Assembly: GCA_965368515.1 (NCBI GenBank)
Contig: CBDUNF010000129.1
Span: 1-10,371, forward strand
Origin: JAAETI01 sp965368515
Lineage (GTDB): Bacteria; Actinomycetota; Acidimicrobiia; Spongiisociales; UBA5794
Direction of reading: 5' to 3'
Length of the DNA: 10,371 nucleotides
Program-made: the position numbers and the translations under genes
Notes under the pieces: model-generated
Seen by the model: only the letters and a program-made list of their open reading frames with translations
What the model was told of the DNA's origin: nothing
Database searches by the model: none
Shown: piece after piece, positions 5,450 through 10,371 of the stretch
Numbering within the stretch: the first letter of the stretch is position 1
How the letters are laid out: each line of letters starts with the position of its first letter

Positions 5450-7165
5450 GTGAACAGACCAGCGCAGCGGAGATTGCTCATGCTCGGCTTCGCCTTCCTT
5501 GTCGTGGCCGCCGGTATCGGAGCCGGGACGATGGAGGCTGTCAACACCCGCTCTGAGATTGACACTTGGACGGCAGAGAAATCGGAGGTCGTCGAATCGG
5601 TCGTCCAGGACCTCCTCGATCGTGTGTTCTCCGACCTCGAAGCGATGGCCGGCTTCATCGAACAATCCGATCCGTCAATTGAGACCTTCGGTGCCTTCGC
5701 CGATCGCATCGATGGAACGGCCAATTCCGTCGGTGTTGGCTATATCTTTACCGTTGCGGCCGAAGACGTGGAGGACCACATCGCTGAACGAAAGGCCGCA
5801 TTGGGAGACTTCTACGAGGTCTTCGGGCTCGACCCGGAGAGCGCATTGCCCGTTCCCGTCAACAGAACGGACCGCACCGAGTTCTACCCCGTTCAGCTGT
5901 TCGCGTTCGGCGAGTTGGTCCAGCCGCTGCTCGCCGATGAGATCCCCGTCGCCCAGCTTGGACTCGGGGTAGACGGAGGTTCCTTCTCGAGTTGGCGCGA
6001 GGAGATCGGCACCGCCTATGCGGCGAGTGGGCGACACCTGTCGTCGTTCATCGCCCTCGAAACGCTGGAATTCAGCTTCGACAGAGCGTTCTTCGCCTCG
6101 GTCCCTGTGGAACCGAGCAACGATAATCCCAAGGGGATAGTGGCATCAGTCATGCTGGAACCGCTGCTCCTCGCCGACGTCGACACCAAGATCCTTGACG
6201 ATGTCCAATGGGAAGTCGTCCCCATCGGCGGCGAACCAGAGCGGATCGACTCAACCGAGACTCGTTTATTCGACCTACGCATCCCGAATACACCCTGGCG
6301 ACTTGCAGTAGCCCCAACGGACGAAGCCCTCGCCGAACTGACCGGCCGGCCCGCATGGGTCGTCGGCCTCTCGGTGGCCGGTGCGGCAGCGCTGGTCGCT
6401 CTTTCGCTGTGGCTGCTCATCGACCGTCGCGGCGAGCGCAATCGCACCGCACAGATGAGAGCACTCGCGACAGAGAAGGACCGATTCCTCGCAACCGTTT
6501 CTCACGAGCTGAGGACACCATTGACCGTCGTGGCCGGTGTCGCCAGCGAAATCCGCGATCACCCCTCGGGGTTCAACGAAGAGGAACTCGGTGCTCTCCA
6601 CACCATGATCGTCGAAGAAACCGACGAACTCACTGCGATCGTCGAGGACCTCCTTGTCGCCGCACGGAGCGATATCAGCAACGTGGCCGTCACTCACCAA
6701 CCCGTTGACATAGTCGAGGAGATCCAGAACGCGATCAGAACGTCGGCCGCACCTGCTTCGATACACGGAGTCGGCGCCACCGCCCTCGCTGATCCGCAGC
6801 GGGTCCGACAAATCCTTCGCAACCTCCTCACCAACGCCAAGCGCTACGGCGGGGATCAGATCCGCATCGACGTCCAAATCGACGGGGCCTGGGTCGACAC
6901 CGTTGTTGCCGATAGCGGAGACGGGATCCCAGCCCACAAGCAACAGGTGGTCTTCGAGCCATACGAGTCCGCACATCGACCCGGAACCCAAACTGGCTCT
7001 GTTGGACTGGGCTTGTACGTTTCCCGAGCGTTGGCCCGAGCTATGGGAGGCGAACTCGACTACACCCATAGTGGGTCATGGAGCCGGTTCCGGCTTCGGC
7101 TGCCAGCAGCCGGCGACCAGCAACCGCGGAACGAGGAGAGCCATGCACCGGCAAACGTGGCCTAG
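5450..7165 (+). CDS. Membrane sensor histidine kinase with CHASE-type extracellular domain
   Basis: This 571-residue transmembrane kinase has helix 1 (about residues 9-28) and an extracytoplasmic region of about 270 residues. That region carries CHASE-like features: the VGYIF segment near 96-100 and an ERKAALGDFYEVFGL / FYPVQLF pattern. CHASE domains bind small ligands such as cytokinins or peptides in known cases. Helix 2 (A302-I324) and an RRGERNR stop-transfer stretch follow. The kinase core has HisKA with phospho-His352 in SHELRTPL, an N-box NLLTNAKRY with N462, a G1 box VADSGDGIP with D488, and a G2 box GSVGLGLYVS (516-525). All catalytic residues look intact. No response regulator or DNA-binding partner is adjacent, so it is an orphan kinase. 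The GTG at 5450 gives a positively charged start (NRPAQRR) but no ribosome binding site. ATG 5480 (residue 11) has GGAG (5469-5472) at good spacing and may be the true start. The signal is unknown. Confidence 0.9.
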   Translation: MNRPAQRRLLMLGFAFLVVAAGIGAGTMEAVNTRSEIDTWTAEKSEVVESVVQDLLDRVFSDLEAMAGFIEQSDPSIETFGAFADRIDGTANSVGVGYIFTVAAEDVEDHIAERKAALGDFYEVFGLDPESALPVPVNRTDRTEFYPVQLFAFGELVQPLLADEIPVAQLGLGVDGGSFSSWREEIGTAYAASGRHLSSFIALETLEFSFDRAFFASVPVEPSNDNPKGIVASVMLEPLLLADVDTKILDDVQWEVVPIGGEPERIDSTETRLFDLRIPNTPWRLAVAPTDEALAELTGRPAWVVGLSVAGAAALVALSLWLLIDRRGERNRTAQMRALATEKDRFLATVSHELRTPLTVVAGVASEIRDHPSGFNEEELGALHTMIVEETDELTAIVEDLLVAARSDISNVAVTHQPVDIVEEIQNAIRTSAAPASIHGVGATALADPQRVRQILRNLLTNAKRYGGDQIRIDVQIDGAWVDTVVADSGDGIPAHKQQVVFEPYESAHRPGTQTGSVGLGLYVSRALARAMGGELDYTHSGSWSRFRLRLPAAGDQQPRNEESHAPANVA

Positions 7166-7188
7166 AGCGATACCCGGGCGTTCATTCC

Positions 7189-7215
7189 ATGCCTGGCGAA
7201 CAAAACGACAGGCAT
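7189..7215 (+). terminator. Hairpin downstream of the histidine kinase
   Basis: ATGCCTG (7189-7195) pairs perfectly with CAGGCAT (7209-7215) across a 13-nt A-rich loop. It begins 24 nt after the kinase stop codon, and a short TTT run overlaps and follows the stem. The 7-bp stem and short T-run make it a moderate terminator candidate. Confidence 0.45.
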
Positions 7216-7312
7216 TTCGGCCCTGGTGGATGTGACTTCCGTCTGTACAAATTCTTGAGAGGTTTAGGCAACATCTAATCACCTCGTGAAGGTTTCCCCC
7301 CGAAAGCGAGTG
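7216..7312 (+). other. Intergenic leader with mutually exclusive pairings
   Basis: No gene is seen between 7166 and 7426. Within this part, GAGGT (7259-7263) can pair with ACCTC (7281-7285), and ACCT (7281-7284) can instead pair with AGGT (7290-7293). A strong hairpin follows at 7313. TCTAAT (7274-7279) is a -10-like hexamer without a convincing -35, and it overlaps the first pairing. The layout loosely recalls an attenuator, but the stems are short and no known riboswitch class was recognised. Confidence 0.25.
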
Positions 7313-7340
7313 GAGAGGGCGGCGCCCACACCGCCCTCTC
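7313..7340 (+). terminator. Strong GC-rich hairpin upstream of the secreted peptidase
   Basis: GAGAGGGCGG (7313-7322) and CCGCCCTCTC (7331-7340) form a perfect 10-bp stem with an 8-nt loop. Only TT and then CGCG follow, so it lacks a U-tract. It lies about 150 nt beyond the kinase stop and 86 nt before the peptidase start. It may end transcription from the kinase side, or it may lie in the peptidase leader if a promoter is located upstream of it. Confidence 0.6.
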
Positions 7341-7426
7341 TTCGCGTTCCGACCAAGAAACCACCCCCAAACCTGGCTATGCGCGGGTAGTTTCGCAACT
7401 GCACAGTCGTGCACTAGGGAGGGAAT

Positions 7427-9094
7427 ATGTCTCGCGTTCGATTGACTCTTGCCGTGGCTCTGCTGTTGTCTGTTGCTGCCCCAGCGACGGTCGCAGCTCA
7501 GGAAACCGCCACTCGCCATGAACCGGCCACAACTATTGATTGGGAACCGTGCAAGGTCGCACCGGGCTTCGATTGTGCCCGGGTCACCGTCCCCCTTGAT
7601 CACGATGATCCAGGTGGGGCCTCGATCGACCTGTCGGTTGCCAGGCTCGCCGCAACCGACCAGGAGAACAAGATTGGCTCCATCTTCCTGAATCCCGGTG
7701 GGCCGGGGGGATCGGGCACCAACTTCCTATTTGGTGCTGGACCGTTTCTATACAGCGATGAGGTTCGCGCTCATTTCGACCTGGTCGGGTTTGACCCTCG
7801 CGGCATCAACCGCAGCCGTCCCCTGCTGTGCTTCGACAGCCTCGATGAGGCGTTTGCGGGTCTGCCGCCGTTTGCCTTCCCGATGACGCCAGATGAGTTC
7901 ACCCTCGAAAAGGCGGCGACCGAGTTCCTGGCGGCAGCCTGTGGGGCGTCCCAGATCCGGATCCGCGACCACATGTCGACGGCGGACGTAGCCCGCGACA
8001 TGGACCTCATGCGGCAGATGGTTGGCGACGAGCAGCTCAACTATGCCGGGTATTCCTATGGGAGCTTCCTCGGCAACACCTATGTCAACATGTTCCCGGA
8101 CAAGGTGCGCGCAGTCGTAATCGATGGAGTGCTCGACCCCGTGGACTGGACGACCGGGACTGGGTCGGAAGCGGACACCTTGCCTTTCTCCACCCGCCTC
8201 GGCAGCTCGATCGGAGCTCAGGAAACTCTGGACGAGTTCTTCCGGCTCTGTGACGAGGCTGGACCCAGCGCCTGTGCTCTGGCCCCCGACTCGTCTGCCC
8301 GCTTCGACGCACTGGCCGACAAGCTGCTCGCAGGGCCCATCGAGATCGTCGACCCATTCTCCGGCGACGTGTTCCCGTTCACCTATGCCGACCTGATCGG
8401 TTCGTCCCTCGGTCCGCTCTACGACTCGTTGAGCTGGCCGGACCATGCCGCGTTCCTCGCCTTCATTGAGGCGGGCGCATCACCGGCAGTACTCGGCGCA
8501 GCTCTGGCGGCCACTGAGGCAGCCAGCGGAATCAGGACGTTCCAGGCTCGGCCGCGGTATCCGAACTTCGTTGAAGGGTTCCCCGGGGTCGCCTGCAGCG
8601 ATTCCGACAACCCCGACAACTACGAGGCTTGGCCGATTGCGGCCGCTGCGGACGAAGCTGCCAATGGGTATTTCGGACGACTGTGGACACACGCATCCGC
8701 ACCATGTTGGAATTGGCCGGGGGCATCGGACGACCGCTATGACGGCCCATTCACAACAGCGACATCCAACCCCGTGCTGGTCGTAGGGACAACGTACGAT
8801 CCGGCGACGCCGATTCACGGTGCTGTGTCGGCCGACGCAATGCTGCCCAACTCATCGTTGCTCACCGTCGAAGGTTGGGGCCACACATCGCTGTTCCTTT
8901 CGGCGTGTGCAGATGCAGCAGTGTCCGACTACCTGCTCACAGGAGTGCCGCCCGCCGCCGGCACCGTTTGCGCTCAGGACTTCAGCCCGTTCGGCAGTCC
9001 GACAGCACCGGCGGCGATCGATGGATCAGCGACAGAGCGTGCTCAGCTCCGTAGCGACGTGATGGACGAGATCGCCTTCAGACCGCAGCGGTAG
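7427..9094 (+). CDS. Secreted alpha/beta hydrolase, tripeptidyl aminopeptidase-like (TAP family)
   Basis: This 555-residue exported serine hydrolase resembles Streptomyces tripeptidyl aminopeptidases (SlpD/SlpE/Tap type, with C-terminal TAP-like domain PF08386), which remove short N-terminal peptides from extracellular proteins. A signal peptide is clear: MSRVR, a hydrophobic core, then an A-x-A-like site near TVAAQE (about residue 24). No lipobox Cys is present. LNPGGPGGSG supplies the oxyanion-hole motif (HGGPG type). Ser210 lies in GYSYG, Asp458 in GTTYDPATP and His486 in GWGHTS, so the triad is complete. Ten cysteines are spread through the mature part, several in short pairs (CKVAPGFDC), suggesting disulfides outside the membrane. 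The ATG at 7427 follows AGGGAGGGA (7416-7424), a very strong ribosome binding site. The gene is apparently monocistronic. The natural substrate is unknown, and some relatives are esterases or proline iminopeptidase-like. Confidence 0.92.
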   Translation: MSRVRLTLAVALLLSVAAPATVAAQETATRHEPATTIDWEPCKVAPGFDCARVTVPLDHDDPGGASIDLSVARLAATDQENKIGSIFLNPGGPGGSGTNFLFGAGPFLYSDEVRAHFDLVGFDPRGINRSRPLLCFDSLDEAFAGLPPFAFPMTPDEFTLEKAATEFLAAACGASQIRIRDHMSTADVARDMDLMRQMVGDEQLNYAGYSYGSFLGNTYVNMFPDKVRAVVIDGVLDPVDWTTGTGSEADTLPFSTRLGSSIGAQETLDEFFRLCDEAGPSACALAPDSSARFDALADKLLAGPIEIVDPFSGDVFPFTYADLIGSSLGPLYDSLSWPDHAAFLAFIEAGASPAVLGAALAATEAASGIRTFQARPRYPNFVEGFPGVACSDSDNPDNYEAWPIAAAADEAANGYFGRLWTHASAPCWNWPGASDDRYDGPFTTATSNPVLVVGTTYDPATPIHGAVSADAMLPNSSLLTVEGWGHTSLFLSACADAAVSDYLLTGVPPAAGTVCAQDFSPFGSPTAPAAIDGSATERAQLRSDVMDEIAFRPQR

Positions 9095-9115
9095 CCCCCA
9101 ACCGCAGCGCACCAC

Positions 9116-9147
9116 CCAAGCTCCCCGGATATACCCGGGGAGCTTGG
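9116..9147. terminator. Bidirectional terminator hairpin between convergent genes
   Basis: A perfect 13-bp stem pairs CCAAGCTCCCCGG (9116-9128) with CCGGGGAGCTTGG (9135-9147) around an ATATAC loop. It sits in the 107-bp gap between the converging peptidase and molybdopterin-subunit genes, so it can serve both. No T-run follows on either strand, consistent with U-less terminators common in high-GC actinobacteria. Confidence 0.75.
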
Positions 9148-9201
9148 TGCGTCTTACGACGGCTGCCACGGGGAGGGCCCAGGCGTCGCTCCAGCCCGGC
9201 T

Positions 9202-10371
9202 CTAGGTGCCTGTGATGTACTGCGGAAGGATTGGGACTCGATTCAGCTCACGTCCGGTGGCGTCACGGATCGCGGCGGCTACTGCCGGACCGGCAGAAAT
9301 GGTGGGCGGCTCGCCGATACCCTTCGCACCCAACGGACCCCATCGCTCCGGCTCCTCCACCCAGCGCACCTCAACGTGGGGAGCGTCGAGGAATGTCGGC
9401 AACAGATAGTCCGTGAAGTTGGCGTTCTTGATGACGCCTTTGTCGAGGACCAACTCCTCGATGGTCGCCAGACCGACACCTTGGAGCGTGCCTCCTTCGA
9501 TCTGACCGAGGGCGGCAACGGGATTCAGCAGCTTGCCTACATCGTGGACTGCGTCGATCTGGATGACCCGGACCAACCCCAGCTCGGCATCGACGTCGAC
9601 AACCGCACGATGGGCGGCGACGGCGAACGCCGGATGTGGATTGCCCTGACCGTTTTCGTCAGTCGCAAACGTCTCGGGATGTCGGTACCGGATCTCGTGC
9701 TGACAGGGACCGCGCTCGCACACCTCACCGAGGGTGGCGATCAACTGGCCTCCCTTCCAGACTCCTTCGCCGCTGAGGTCGTCACCGTCGAACTCGGCGA
9801 GGATCAGGTCACGCAGTTCGATCGCACATTGGTGGGCGGCCCCACCAGTCATCTGCGTCTGCCGGGACGCAGACGTCGACCCGGCCGACCCGATTTGTCC
9901 GGTGTCGGTCCAGACGACAGCTACTTGCTCGATCTGAAGAACATCACGGACGAGTTGCTGAATGATCGTCACCATGCCCTGGCCGACCTCGGCCGCGGCG
10001 GTGTACACCTCGACGCCAATCGGGCTGATTGCGATGCGCGCATCGGAGTAGTCATCAAACGCTTCGGAAAAGGCGAGATTCTTGATCGTCACTCCATACC
10101 CAACACCGCGCTGCACATGGCTGGGATCGGTGGTCAGGCCGGTCCCACCCGGAAGATGGCGCGGATCGTCAGAGTCGAGCAGTGGAGCCAGAGGCATCTC
10201 GGCCAATTCGTCAATGATCTCGGCCGTGGGCAGCGGACCTTCGATGATCTGACCCGAGGAGTTCATCGGATCGCCCTGGCCCAGCGCATTGATACGCCTG
10301 ACCTCCAGCGCATCAATGCCGACCGCGGCAGCGATCCGATCCATTTGGGCTTCATGAGCGAACGCAGTCTG
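9202..10371 (-). CDS. Xanthine dehydrogenase/aldehyde oxidase family molybdopterin-binding subunit (3' part)
   Basis: This is the C-terminal 389 residues of a molybdenum hydroxylase large subunit. The reading frame stays open to the right edge, so the start is outside the window. The ATG at 10344 is internal: the preceding codons (QTAFAHEAQ before MDRIAAAVGIDALEVRR) continue the family match. Visible family features are EVGQGM (molybdopterin-cofactor contact region), GSTSASRQTQMTGGAA, DVGKLLNPVAALGQIEGG and GPLGAKGIGEPPT. The Glu in GIGEPPT (codon 9310-9312) is the conserved catalytic base of these enzymes. The family hydroxylates purines, aldehydes, CO or N-heterocycles with water-derived oxygen, working with FAD and 2Fe-2S subunits or domains, none of which lie inside this window. 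The substrate type (xanthine, aldehyde, CO) needs the missing N-terminal half, where the active-site loop lies. It converges with the peptidase gene. Confidence 0.93.
   Translation of the reverse strand, partial: QTAFAHEAQMDRIAAAVGIDALEVRRINALGQGDPMNSSGQIIEGPLPTAEIIDELAEMPLAPLLDSDDPRHLPGGTGLTTDPSHVQRGVGYGVTIKNLAFSEAFDDYSDARIAISPIGVEVYTAAAEVGQGMVTIIQQLVRDVLQIEQVAVVWTDTGQIGSAGSTSASRQTQMTGGAAHQCAIELRDLILAEFDGDDLSGEGVWKGGQLIATLGEVCERGPCQHEIRYRHPETFATDENGQGNPHPAFAVAAHRAVVDVDAELGLVRVIQIDAVHDVGKLLNPVAALGQIEGGTLQGVGLATIEELVLDKGVIKNANFTDYLLPTFLDAPHVEVRWVEEPERWGPLGAKGIGEPPTISAGPAVAAAIRDATGRELNRVPILPQYITGT

Noticed and set aside
6275..7069. A 264-codon minus-strand open frame within the histidine kinase
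   Set aside because: The opposite strand encodes intact HisKA and ATPase motifs. The antisense product shows no domain pattern.
7216..7312. Known riboswitch or small RNA in the peptidase leader
   Set aside because: I compared it from memory with glycine, cobalamin, SAM, TPP, ydaO-type and fluoride motifs and found no matching core.
10344..10344. ATG at 10344 as the start of the molybdopterin subunit
   Set aside because: The frame stays open to the window edge, and the codons beyond continue the family pattern. The protein would lack its N-terminal half if it began here.

Overview
The window is about 10.4 kb of high-GC DNA with closely packed genes, several GTG starts and hairpin terminators that lack a U-tract. 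The acyl-CoA dehydrogenase closely resembles the long mycobacterial FadE5 type. Together these suggest a chromosomal region of an actinobacterium, possibly an uncultivated Acidimicrobiia-like lineage. That placement is an inference from gene style, not from a marker gene. I see no rRNA, tRNA, insertion sequence, phage gene or CRISPR array.

Layout, left to right. Positions 1-91 hold a strong inverted repeat just beyond the 3' end of a minus-strand nitroreductase (92-586). A short plus-strand gene (805-1170) encodes a stand-alone receiver domain whose phospho-acceptor aspartate is replaced by glycine. Next is a YeiH/UPF0324-family membrane transporter (1257-2429), which converges with a minus-strand pair: a small two-helix membrane protein (2446-2865) and a 601-residue FadE5-like acyl-CoA dehydrogenase (2908-4713). 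A TetR-family regulator (4843-5403) diverges from the dehydrogenase. The 129-bp gap between them carries a clear palindrome placed over both candidate promoters. An orphan CHASE-type sensor histidine kinase (5450-7165) follows, then a 261-bp intergenic region with two hairpins, then a secreted tripeptidyl-aminopeptidase-like alpha/beta hydrolase (7427-9094). A 13-bp-stem hairpin separates this from the minus-strand 3' part of a xanthine dehydrogenase/aldehyde oxidase-type molybdopterin subunit (9202 to the right edge).

The best-supported functional unit is the TetR / acyl-CoA dehydrogenase / small membrane protein group. It reads as a locally controlled fatty-acid or acyl-CoA degradation module in which the TetR protein probably senses an acyl-CoA or related ligand. 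The other genes look like independent transcription units: one redox enzyme, one exporter, one sensor, one secreted peptidase and one molybdenum hydroxylase. I find no convincing evidence of an undescribed multi-gene system. The most unusual items are the aspartate-less receiver, the tetR-fadE operator, and the hairpin-rich leader upstream of the secreted peptidase.
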